The notes under the pieces were generated by a model. The model was not told the DNA's origin and ran no database searches. It saw only the letters and a program-made list of their open reading frames with translations. A stretch of DNA of 64,000 bases from Agroathelia rolfsii (taxonomy: Eukaryota > Basidiomycota > Agaricomycetes > Amylocorticiales > Amylocorticiaceae): the NCBI GenBank assembly GCA_018343915.1, contig JABRWF010000006.1, forward strand, positions 558,001-622,000, given 5' to 3'. The position numbers and the translations under genes are program-made. Of the stretch, positions 23,466 to 34,249 are shown piece by piece (the first letter of the stretch is position 1; each line of letters opens with the position of its first letter).

Positions 23466-26400
23466 TCAATCACAAAGATCTACCTCCTCGCCTAATGATA
23501 CCTTGACTCTCTTACCCGTAAAATGCGGAGGCGAGGGTGTCTGCTTCCTTTTAGTCCCCACACTGGTCTCGCTCTGTAGCGAATAAATCTGAGTCTCTTC
23601 TTGCGTTTGCGACTCTTCCTGGACAATAGATGCTCTTGACGAATGAATACCACCCCTCCCTCTTGTACCCAGCATGCCATCAGGACACCAAGCTCGGGAC
23701 GCGACCATCTAGAGCATCATATTAAAATATCAATCGTATCATGCAGCGACTATTCCCCTTACCTCGGACAAACCCATTAGTTTATCTTCAATCACCGGAC
23801 TCGGTGTGAAGTGGTCCTGATAAATCTCATCCTTCTTGATGGCCGGTCTGAACGTGTACTTTTTGCCACGCTTGATGAGTCGTCTCTTGGCCTTTTTATT
23901 CCGCGCGTTGATCTCTGCCAACTCTGCAGCGTCGGAGACTATGAAGCCTGCGACGTGAATTAGCCTTTAGTTCAAAAATTCGATCACTCTGACTACCATC
24001 GCTTTCTAAGCGGTTCCAGAGTTGTGATGCGACATTCACGTCGCAGCCTAAAGAATATTGATCAAAGATGGAAACCTCGTTTCAGTGACAAGCAGAGGTA
24101 ATACCTGTTGCCTTGGCGAATGCGGACAAGGAAGTTGGGTTGGCAGTCTCTACGATTTTAATCGCACGTCTATGTCAAGGACGTCAGTAAAAGCTGGGAG
24201 AAACAATACGAAAAGGATGTTACCTAAAGAGACTCAGCGCATTATACTTGATTATGAACTGCGGATATAGTTCGTGTTGGATTAAATCCCAGTTGGCGTC
24301 TTGATGCAAACGACAGTCGAAACAGATGAATTTGGCCGGCAGGTTTTTCGTTGAAGCCGAATGGTACCTTCCAAGGTAAAATGGAGATCAGATTATATTA
24401 CTTCCGGCCAAACGAGAACACCGTGAATACCCCATGCACCTGAACAGCAAATATTCAATAATTTCCATTGAAACAAATGAAATATCCTCACCAAACATGA
24501 TACCAGCGTTTGCATTCCCCCTCGCAGAAAATGACAGCGTCATCGACCTCGTAAAGAATAAGCATTTGAATCTCGATGCTGGCAGCTTTCTTCCACGTAC
24601 CTCTAACCCACACTCGCACTGTATTCCATTATCTTCTTCCAGCGCCTTTTCGGGACCCCTCGTTTCGGGAATTTGACGAGATGCGGGAGTCTTCACGGTG
24701 CCATTACCGGCACTAGAGCGACTAAAACTTCGGATGTCATCCTGGCCGGGACGGTCCTCGCTCATGGAAGAAATCGAATCTTCCGTTTTTTGAGTTTGTA
24801 TAGCTATAAAGATATTATGTGCGTCAGTCATCTTGATCGAATGCGATTGATAGAAAGGAAAGACCGTCTGGCGCTTCATCCACATTCATCTGCTGATCAG
24901 GGTCCACGTCCACCTGGCTAATTGTCATCTTCAAAAGCAGCTGCGTATCGATTTCCTCTCCGGTCGATGATGATGGGATTTCTGATGCATTTTGAGCGCC
25001 CTCAAGACTCATCGTAGTGTTTCCCCTGGTCCTTCTGTCGGCAGTTGGCGTGTGATGCGGGTTGGAGAGTGCGCTTGAGGGTGAGAGGACTAGTTGCTGG
25101 GTTTGCGTTTCCGGAACGACCTCGTCAGTCTAAAAAGTTCGTCGTTAGTAAGTCTGAAGAGGTCACCAGAGAATCAGGGTCTTACCAATTTTCCACCGAC
25201 ACGGCTAGGCACCTTCTCTGGAACACCGCCAAATACCAGCTCCTTCCCAGGTAGAAGCTCTGGCGGTATAGGAACAATAATGCCTTCATCATTCCTGATA
25301 CCGAGGGGTGCGACATCCATTTCCATTCCTTCCTGCTGCTGTTGCTGTTCAGAAAACTGACTGGAGGCGCAAACCTGCATATCCCTCTGTCCCTCTTCCG
25401 CAGCTGTAGCTTTCCGTAGCTCAGGGGGCTCTGCCGCCCAGATCACCCTACGTTTCTCAGCGTCTTTTTTCAAGAGCTCAACCTCCATCTTGCGCGCGGA
25501 GACCTCCTGTTTCTGTGTATGATTTGGACCATGACGCGTCGTATTTTCTGCGCTGGATTTATTGGATAGCGCTGGCAGATAGTTCGTTACTGACGCAATA
25601 TTAATGTTGACACTATCGATGATTGAGCTTTACTCCTGGAAAACCATCGTCAGGGGCTTACCCATGCCAGGGCGTCTGAAGCTTTCCAATGGTAAGTTTC
25701 TCTGGCTTCTCTGCGCCGTCGTGGGTGCCAAATGTCCACTATTGAATCATCAGCAAATCCCCGAAGAACATAATACTAGCCGAGTTTCACTTGGTCCTTC
25801 TCGTTGTCTCCCGGCCGGAAGAACGGTGGCTCATAGTCATCGGGCGCTTTCTCGGTATAGAAGAGCTTGAAAGTTGCGTATCGATTTTCTGTTGTTATCT
25901 TATCGCCTTTTATTTATTTTGTTCATTTGGATTTACTCACTCGGCAGGTTTTCCATATTTGTCGTTGCCACGATGAGAGTACGAACCATTTTCTATTTTC
26001 AAAATGTTATACCTTTTCTTTGGTCCAGAAAACCCTACGTACCTGCAGGGTCCTTTTTACCTCCTCGGTTGAAGGTACCTTGCTGGACGGTTTAGTCAGT
26101 GCTGGATGAGCACGATCATTGCCTCTGAGACTCAGTTTCCCTAGTTCGTCTCCAAGGGTCATGACTGGTACAGATTCGTTGCTTCCTTCCATCTTGTGAT
26201 ACTATATCTTCATAATCAATGCCATGAAGTTTGATGATCGATTTTTACGACTTACGTTGAAGTTGAAAGTATATGCTTCGATGATACTGGACAAACATAG
26301 ATAAAAATTGGAAATGATTAGATAAATCACGTACTTGGTCGGATCGTTACGGTCCTAAATACAAATTAGAATAAAATCAAGGCAGGGGTTAGACAATCTC

Positions 26401-26912
26401 GAGGCGTACCAGATAAATTGCGAAAATAAAGCTACGAAGGTAATGCTTCTCAAGTGCGTCGAATATTCCGTTCTCCTGATATAGCACTGTCATCGACAGT
26501 ATTTCTGGTGAGTAATGAACCGCGACATACCAAGAAATTCAAGAGACTATCAGCTTCCTCCGTGAACCTTCGTCTAATGGTCATAACCGTGACCCCATTC
26601 CCCCTCTTGGAGTCCTTCCTCCCCGGGTCCTGAGAATTCGTAGTATTCGAGAAAGAGAGGTTTCCGTCCTCTCCAGATGCGAGTTTACCTGGTCATAACT
26701 CAACATCTTTGCTCAACTGAACAAGCAGTGGCGCTTACTCTCGATGAAATTCTCTTCAGGAAGCAAACCCCTGCATATATGCGCGTGTATTCAAAGTCGT
26801 TCGCTTTTCCGTTGGTTTTTTCACGAAATTTCACATACCTTAGGAAGGTTATACATCCTAGTCCAGCCTGGAGTAGTGTTTTGACGTACGTCAAGCTCTG
26901 TGCCGCCGTCAT
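23466..26912 (-). CDS. HOP1: Meiotic HORMA-domain chromosome-axis protein Hop1
   Basis: Axis protein that promotes interhomologue recombination and synapsis in meiosis. More than a dozen short exons join by phase. The HORMA domain covers about residues 1-250: QSLTYVKTLLQAGLGCITFL, RGLLPEENFIES, VMTIRRRFTEEADSLLNFL, ENGIFDALEKHYLRSFIFAI, NIIEAYTFNFN, KNRYATFKLFYTEKAP, THDGAEKPEKLTIGKL. A disordered linker is rich in TQ/SQ sites (ETQTQQ, EIDTQ, AIQTQ), resembling the Mec1/Tel1 phosphorylation cluster of yeast Hop1. A PHD-like zinc finger follows (IQCECGLE; VIFCEGECKRWYHVWCMGY; FICFDCRLHQD), then a winged-helix-like part (SAFAKATGCDVNVASQLWNR). The C-terminus has a basic TGKRVKVSL segment, a candidate closure motif (inference). 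Stop at 23466. The start at 26912 is the first Met before the HORMA fold; a few residues could be missing. Confidence 0.93.
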
Positions 26913-27378
26913 CGTCTGATGATGAAATACGCCAGCTGAGTACGCGTAGGGAATATTTAGGCACAGAAATCAGACCTTAGCCTCTGTGCGTATTTTGATC
27001 GCCTGCATCTTTATGTTATTGCAAGTTTACGATCCAGCGTGTTCCAGTGGGCGAAGGAGAGCGAATTGGGAGGGGAGGGGGTGGACTGGGCGCGTTGGCC
27101 TGATTGAGACTGAGGCTCTGAGTTTGAAAAGTAGACAGCAGGTCACGGGACCGCTCGTGTCAAGCTCCATGCATCGACGATATGCCATAAAGAATATCGA
27201 TAAGAATTGGGTGTAATAATGATACATGGATCATATATGCTGGGATTCAAGAGAGCCATCTCACTGCTTTATACATCTCTTGTTTCTGAAATCGATGGAA
27301 CGTGTCTCTAGAATACATTATATTTATACATCGTGTGATAGCCAGTTTAAAAGGTTGCTACCGCTCAAGGAGTCATGA
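26913..27378. other. HOP1 upstream / TRS23 downstream region
   Basis: About 470 bp with no supported gene. Any meiotic promoter element for HOP1 would be here; I recognise no known motif with confidence. Confidence 0.4.
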
Positions 27379-27956
27379 CTACGACTGGGCAGGTGCTAGC
27401 AAAGCAGAAATACGAGCATCGAAACCCTCGCTTCGGATGGGCATCTCAGGAGTGTGAAACGGATTTTTCATCACGGCATCCGAATAAATCTCGTAGACTT
27501 TCTGTAGCAGGGTTTCTGCTGTGTGTTCGGCGAGAGAGGTGAGAAGTACAAATTTGGTGCCTTTGATTGGAGGATATGAGAAATGAGGACACAATCAAGT
27601 CCAGAGTGCATACCAGTGGGAGTAAGATAAATAGTCATTTTGAATGATTCGCCTTCGATGACCTGCGCCCCTGAGCTCGTTCCAACTGGGGACAGTTGCG
27701 TAGTCAGGGAGTAGATGCTATGCAGAGTGCTGGCCATGACAAGGTATTCATTGGAAGTAAGTTGAGCTAAGCCATCTGCCACGAGAGTTACAGTTCAGCC
27801 GACGGTAGACGCAATCGGTTCATTCCAGCACACCAGCAAAGTTACGTTGGTAGACAAGACCGCCAGCCTTGTTAATGACCTAGAGATGAGCATGTTAGCA
27901 GCAAGTCTTGGTGGACGAAGTCAACATGCACTCGCCCAGATACCAAAGATGGCCAT
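27379..27956 (-). CDS. TRS23: TRAPP complex subunit Trs23 / TRAPPC4 (sybindin family)
   Basis: Core subunit of the TRAPP tethering complexes, which act as Rab1/Ypt1 exchange factor in ER-Golgi traffic. Four exons (27956-27936, 27879-27834, 27775-27614, 27560-27379) total exactly 137 codons. The sequence follows the family closely: MAIFGIW|VINKAGGLVYQRNFA, DGLAQLTSNEYLVMASTLHS, IEGESFKMTIYLTPTG, TKFVLLTSLAEHTAETLLQK, YSDAVMKNPFHTPEMPI. The length of 136 aa is usual. The first intron only restores the frame if it starts GCGAGT (GC donor) at 27935, with acceptor CTCTAG; the nearby GT at 27932-27931 would give an early stop. The start codon sits in a CCATGG palindrome about 37 bp from the probable start of the divergent glutaminyl cyclase gene, so the two must share a promoter. 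Confidence 0.93.
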
Positions 27957-27993
27957 GGAGGTGCGGGTCCAAAGTGGTTGTTTCTCAACGGCC

Positions 27994-29426
27994 ATGATCT
28001 GCTTCCGCCGTGGGCTCATTGTTGCTGTTCTCTCCCCGGCCGCGGTCTTCTTGCTTGCGTCGACATGTCTAGCACGGTCCACTCTCGGTGAAAGAGACCT
28101 GAGTCAACTACAGGCTATAGACATCGTATCATTGGCCTCCTATCCTGACCCAGTGAAGAATATCGACCCCAGCAATCCATCTTCGCATTTGTCCAAGATT
28201 CTCATACCTCGGCCACGTATGTCGGAACATCTTGGTTCACTGAGCAATTCAATGACATTATGTTAGCGGATACGGAGAATAATACTATTGTCAAGAACTA
28301 TCTTGTATCAACTCTTGAGGCCTTGAATTGGCATGTTGAAGAAGACTCTTTCGAAGACTCAACGCCGTATGGCACCAAACGTTTCACAAATGTCATAGCG
28401 ACCAAAGACCCAGCTGCTTCACGTCGAGTTGTTCTTGCTGCTCACTTCGATTCTAAGTTTTTTCCGACCTATCCCGAGAACCAAGTATGTCCTTGAACAT
28501 GGTGTTCCAAGCCCCAGCGTGGTGATCGTGTAAAGTTTGTAGGCGCGACAGACTCGGCCGCTCCATGTGCGATGATGTTGGACCTTGCAGAGACATTGAA
28601 CCCTCTTTTGGAGGCTCGCTCTCAAAGACTTGAGAATGATGAAGAGGATGATGAAGACGTAGCAGACACCACGTTACAACTCATCTTCTTCGACGGCGAA
28701 GAAGCGTTCAAGATGTGGACTGCTACAGACTCGACTTATGGTGCCAGGTCGGTCTTGGCCCTTCTGATAGCTTTACTATTAGAATAATCAATGTTCTTTC
28801 AGGCATCTAGCAGAAAAATGGGCATCCACATACATCAATCCTCTGCACAAACGTCGCCTCATCCCCGCCAGCGGTCTGACAGAGATCGCAGGCATAGAAC
28901 ACTTCATCCTACTTGACCTTCTGGGAGCGACTAATCCTACTATCCGTTCTTACTTCGCTGATACCGCATGGCTATTTGACGCCCTCATCTTGGCGGAAGC
29001 TCGGCTAGGCGAGGGTGGCTCATTCGTATATACAGACTCTGACGGAGTGACTACGAGCGAATGGCACAGCTTCTTCCGCCCGCGGTCGGAGGTCACCTTT
29101 AGCTTCGGAGGGATTGGAGATGATCACGAGGCGTTCTTGAAGAAGGGTGTTAACGTGCTTCACCTGATACCTGAACCGTTCCCTCGCGTCTGGCATACAC
29201 TTGGGGTGAGATTGTCAATAAAGTTTATGATGATGCAGACATTTGAATATTAAATGGTTTCTCTCTTGATCAGGATGATGCATCAGCTCTGGACATTCCA
29301 ACGATGAGAAGATGGAATCTGATCTTGCGAGTCTTCATGGCAGAGTATCTCCATCTTAAACCAGAAGACCGGAATTCTGCTCGGGCACCTGAGCAACCCC
29401 GAGATGAGCTTGTAAGTTTTTCTTGA
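27994..29426 (+). CDS. Glutaminyl-peptide cyclotransferase (M28-type zinc QC)
   Basis: Converts N-terminal glutamine or glutamate of peptides to pyroglutamate, in the secretory pathway. Family signatures are complete: GATDSAAPCAM (zinc Asp), FFDGEEAFKMW (catalytic and zinc Glu pair, active-site Trp), LLDLLGATNPTI (Asp), and PFPRVWHTLG (Trp and zinc His). Exons: 27994 to about 28219, 28268-28484, about 28535-28748, about 28801-29205, and about 29274 to the end. The chosen start MICFRRGLIVAVLSP gives a hydrophobic signal sequence or anchor; in-frame ATGs at 27949 and 27955 would overlap the TRS23 coding start. A Glu/Asp-rich insert (ENDEEDDEDVAD) lies before the DGEE motif. The 3' end is uncertain: without a last intron the stop is at 29426; if GTAAGT is spliced to the AG at 29464, the stop TAG follows at once, at 29467. 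Expressed, it would modify secreted peptides, possibly products of Kex2-type processing. Confidence 0.92.
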
Positions 29427-29599
29427 TCATTCTGTCAAGAATCGTCTCTAACGATATAACCTAGTAGACCTGATGCAGTAAACATAACATCCAGCGTATC
29501 GACCAAAAAATTGTTGCACTAGTATATATTTACTTGGGGGATTTGGAGCCACTCATGTGAACTTTGGACTTCTTTCTGAACACTACTACCGCGATCCAT

Positions 29600-30668
29600 C
29601 TATCGGCTAGACCTGAGCAATGCTTTAAAGTCGGAAATAAGCTTTGAGGCTTCTGTGTTGACCTATACGAATCCTTATGCATTAGAAATGGTTGTAAAGG
29701 CTAAATAAAAAATACGGTTTTGAACCTTTTCGGACTCTCTAAACTCTTCGATTCGTTTTCTGGAGCTGTGCATGATGATCTTCCTAGATTCGGCGCGTAT
29801 GTCCGGATATGTTTCCACTTGTGAAGCCAGGATAAACAAATGTGTATATGAGGATAAGATGGTGTGCAAACCGATGTAGCTTGCTTCATTGAGCTTTTTC
29901 GCTCTTTCCGGTGCCAATCTGCTGAGCAAGGAGGAGTACAAGCTCAGCATATTGTTCATGGATGTTTCCTGGAGAGAAGAGGTCTGTTCTGCGGCTCATT
30001 TGATGATTTGGTCGCGACTTACTTCCAGTTCATCCCACTTGGCCGACAGTGGTTCAGAACTCTCTGGAAATTGCTTATCTTGCATTCTCCACTCCAGGAT
30101 GTTCTGCCTAGCTTGCTCCCTGATAGAAACAATTGAATAAGAAAAGGTCTTGATCATGAGACGCGTTGCACACGCACCAATCAGTATGAGCCACCTTGAT
30201 CACCCCCTCCGCTCTCTCCTTCGCGCCCCTATGTAGTTCTTCCTGTTTCTTGGTAAACGCAACAGACGCCGACCCGGAGCTCTTGGTTTTAGTCTCTATT
30301 CCAAACCAAACCGAGAAAAAAAAGGAGCATTGAGTTCTCCGAAACGCATATATCCACCTTCTTATGGGTAACGCATACGTACTTTTCCACAAATTCATGA
30401 ACTGCATGAAACTACCTGTGTTGTAAGCATGATATATTCTACAGTATTAAGAAAAACGGCTGCTCACTCTTCTTCACCATCTTCATCTTCTATTTCTAAT
30501 GAGATGTCTTCTGCGTCCTTGCTAGTAGTGCGTCCTAGTGCCAGGGAAACAGACTTTTTTCCACCAGCTTTCCCTTATATTTTAGTATTTTAATGGTGAA
30601 TCGTCTTTTTTTTATCTGCGTATTACTGAAAAGGACAGACCTTTTGAAGATGGAGCGGCTTTGGGCAT
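29600..30668 (-). CDS. Unrecognised small, partly helical protein
   Basis: I do not recognise this family. Exons join in consistent phase: MPKAAPSSK, then a basic-to-acidic N-terminal part (SVSLALGRTTSKDAEDI, then DEDGEEE), a FMQFMNLWKK segment, a long charged helix (FTKKQEELHRGAKERAEGVI), EQARQNILEWRMQDKQFPES, then MNNMLSLYSSLLSRLAPERA, a part around 29700-29860 where intron placement is uncertain, and a final exon VNTEASKLISDFKALLRSSR ending at TAG 29600. No signal peptide or membrane segment is convincing. The composition suggests a coiled-coil, probably nuclear or cytosolic protein of about 240-270 residues. It is tail-to-tail with the glutaminyl cyclase gene. Confidence 0.6.
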
Positions 30669-31205
30669 GATAGATGAGCTAAGAGGGGTTGGTGTTAGTG
30701 AATGTTGTGTGAGTCGGAGTTGCAACGTTTATGTGAAGCGTCTTGGTCGTTGTTGGAACTAAGACTTATTGACACTCCAGATTTTGTCTTTTTACTTTAC
30801 GATGGCTCTAACTCGGTTCAAAGCGGGAAATAATTAAGTCATGGATTCATTCGTTCACAATATCAACAAGTCGTAACAACAAGAAAATCTATGTGGTGGT
30901 GGTACTACAAATCAAGCAAGAAATAGTAACAATGACCCACTAAGAAGTACAAATCAGAAGTAAAGAAACATCAGGGAAAAACTAATAAGTCAAAGGTCCA
31001 AAAGTTGCGTAGGACATAAAAGCAAGACCAGCTGCGTCGTTACTCGCGTGCGCGTTCGTATATTATCGGCGTATGTGTTCATGCGGATGTGTGCTGGTGT
31101 CTAAGGTGCGGTATGTAAAAGGATGTCGTATGTGGCCATGAAGTGTAGAAAGGAAGGAAGGAAGGAAGGAAGAAAGGGAGGAAGGGATGTTGTTTACTGA
31201 GGTGT
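30669..31205. other. Intergenic with (AAGG)n microsatellite
   Basis: No gene seen. A tetranucleotide run of AAGG units lies at about 31149-31172, just downstream of the glycosyltransferase stop, so it falls in that gene's 3' UTR or beyond. Confidence 0.5.
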
Positions 31206-34200
31206 TTAGTATGAAAACACCATGAGGTAGGGATTGAGTACAATCTGTCCAGAAACCGTTCGTCAGGACTGAACATAAAATACGATGAAGAAAACACATA
31301 CCGGCCAGAGAATATGTGACACGCAAACAGTAATCAGGGGCACCATAACTGCCCAATCGTATCCGGGAATACGCCATCCGAGTGGGAGCAGATCCGTGGT
31401 CAGGATGATCATGCCCGCCATCACGCCAAAGCTGAGCAGGAACGCAAGCCAGAAACGCTTTAGGATACGCGGCACCTCGATGAAGAAGTTGGAGCGCTCG
31501 ACTTCTTTCTTGGTCGCGCCCCAAGTGATGTTGTATGAGAACATGTGTGCAAGCAATGCTGCCGAAAGATGGATACTAAGACCCCCGAAGAAGAAGAAGC
31601 TATACATTGGTTTCTCCGGTGAGTGTCCAATTTAGATGGTAATGTTAAGGAGACTTACAAAAATGGGAGCCAACTAAAGTTCTCTACGAGCGCGCTGAGC
31701 AAACTACGCAGGCCGAGACGGTACTGCAAGAGCGAAAAGGAGAGGTTGCCGGCGGCGAGGAAGACAGCCAAGCAAGCAAGGAAGATCTCAAACGAGTGCA
31801 TATAAAATCCATCCACATTAAGCTGGAAGCCGAGTATAAGGTAGTTTAATAGCGAGAGGGCGAAAGAGCAAGCAATGCCATAGTACGAGAACATGTAAGC
31901 CATCATACTGAGCTTGTAGTGCACCGGCGCCTTGGACCAGACGAAAATGCGCAGCTGCTTGTTGATAGGGCCGAGGCGCCACCAGGTGATCAAGGGGTTA
32001 AAAATGAGCTCATTACATCCATATGCATACTTTTGCCATCTGTTGAGCTCGTCATCGGCCGTGAGTGAGACACCCTCGCGGAAACCACCATCGGAGTAGG
32101 TCGCCCAGCGAATGATGTAGCCTTTAAGCTGTAGACGAAGGGCCATATCGAAATCCTCGCTTACGTTCGACTCGGACCAGCACTTGCGCACGCCATCGAT
32201 GTCGACAAACGATGCGTCCTGGAGAGCTGACCAACGTAGGAAAGCATTATGACCCACAAACGGTGCGATTTCGCCAGTGGCGCAGCCCATGGAAATGGCC
32301 TTGTTGATACGACGCGTGAAATGTGCGATGCCATTCTCAAAGTAGTGATGCGCGACCTGCATGACCTCGGACTCGTGCTGAATGATAGCCACATCAGGAC
32401 ACTCGGCCAGCTCGCGCGCCGCATCGCGGAAACAGTCTTCGGGAATAAGCGTATCCGAGTCACAGAGGAGGATGATCTCTCCTATGCGGATCGAGCGCCC
32501 ATTGCTCGCCCACGGACGCCAGCGGTTGCCTGTCTCGGCATATGTTTCTTCAACTGCGAGCGCCAGTGCCTGATCCTCGAGGCACAGTGCCATCGGATCG
32601 TTAATGATAGCTTCGCCACGGGCCATCTTGGCCTTTTCTTCTTCCTCAAGAATAGCAAGGTGTTTCTCAAGTTTGAGCGAGAGCTGTAGGCCGTAGTTCA
32701 TGTTTGACGCCTTCTTGAACCGACCCGCACGTTTGTAGCCGTCAGGCGCACCCGAATGTGGTGGGCGTGCTACCCAACCGATGTTGTGGTTCGCATAGAA
32801 TGCAATACGCTCCTCTCGTTCATGCTCTGAGATGAGCTGCAGGCCATCATCGTGTACGAAGATGGCAGATGTGCCGCCCTGGCGCGCATACGTCTGCATC
32901 GCCTTCTTGAGTGAGAACACCGAGGGTGCGATCGTCTGCTCGAGCGATTCCTTGTAGACTGGTAACTCAATCGTGATGTGGGGCAGGTGCAGATCGACCT
33001 CTGTGTTAGGTTCAGGTTTTACTGCAGAGTAATACCGCGAATTTTCATGGTACTGTGCTATGGGCCCGATTAAGAATCCGATAATACCCATCACGTTGAG
33101 CGCAAAGAAAAGAGCGACACAGAACGTGAAAGGAGCGGTAACGAGGAGCGCGAAGCGGATGTAGGACTCGTCTTGTTTCGCCTCAACGAATAGCGTCGCA
33201 ACACCAGTGCCAATAAAGTATATCCCAAGTGCAGCACCCATACCATTGTACAGCGGCGCAAGCAACCGGATCGGACGCGCATCACGACCTGTGAGCTTGC
33301 CCTTCTCAGGATCGCGCTTGTTTTTCGGCTTAGACTTGCCAAATGGCCACCAGCTTGTCGTATTCTTGGTCTGTCCCGCGCGCTCTTCGGCAAGTTGCAT
33401 GGCGTGGGCCTCAAGTGCATTCGGGTTGCGCTCTCTATCTTCAGAGGTCTTTTTCTCTTCGTTGACCTCATCAGAAGAGGAGTGAGAAGGTGCAGTGGAG
33501 ATATTGGTGCTTAGTGTGTTGTACGATTTGAGGGTAGGACGTTCACGCCAGATTAGCTTGATTAGCTTAGCCTCAAAGTCGTGCACGAGCGGGATAATAC
33601 CATCAATATCATCGAACCAGCAGACCATAACACGCTCATCGCGCTGTATATCAGCACATCAGATTATAATTAAGTCTTGCGAGCATAATCAGTAGACATT
33701 GGGACTGACCAAAAAGGCACCACACTGCTCCTTATCAGCAGTGGGCAAGTGTGCCATCGTATCAATGATTTGGATACGCGTATTTGCATCGATGTAAATG
33801 AACTGGGCATCTTGGGCACTAAGAAGACAATTAGGCGCAGATGTGACAAAGTGGTAGCCGGACGAACACAAAGCCTAATGCAGCATGAACAGCGGCGCTG
33901 CAAACTTTGACAGCCACAATAGGGTTGAGTATTTTTACAGCAGCCTCAAACGGAGCCAAAGATCTGTGTCAATAAAAGATTAAAAATGGGATCTCTGAGC
34001 CGGAGGGCATTATAGATAATAGAGTCCTGATACATACTTATTCTCATATGGAAACACTCGAAAGTGACCACTCTTTATACGTAAACAAACACCGGCAGAA
34101 GAGGACTCTTCCGATGGTTTAAACCATGCATCGCCTTGGGTCTAGCAGGGTTGTTTCGGGTTGATATTGGACAATGTGGCATAGTTAGCACTAGTGCAAA

Positions 34201-34249
34201 CCTGTTTGAATACATGGTGCAGCAAGGCGTCGTAAGCATCGTAATCCAT
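31206..34249 (-). CDS. Membrane-bound family-2 glycosyltransferase (cellulose/chitin-synthase-like GT-A fold)
   Basis: Probable processive or cell-wall polysaccharide glycosyltransferase; donor and product unknown. It starts at ATG 34249 (MDYDAYDALLHHVFKQ) and has a cytosolic N-terminal region with IYIDANTRIQIIDTMAHLP. A main exon of about 650 codons (33628-31655) follows, then 31607-31302 and a last 13-codon exon 31244-31206 (IVLNPYLMVFSY). GT2 motifs in order: HDDG (FVHDDGLQ), DxD-type LLCDSDT, SEDFD, and RWQKYAYG, which sits where other members carry (Q/R)xxRW. Two hydrophobic segments precede the catalytic domain and about six follow it, as in plasma-membrane synthases. The last intron is inferred: reading through GTATGTG would give an odd FFIVFYVQS end. 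The protein exceeds 850 residues and resembles an Agaricomycete-type GT2 more than canonical chitin synthases (no QRRRW). Confidence 0.85.

Noticed and set aside
31063..31524. 153-codon minus-strand ORF over the end of the glycosyltransferase gene
   Set aside because: It is a frame-shifted reading of the glycosyltransferase penultimate exon, running on into the downstream AAGG microsatellite.
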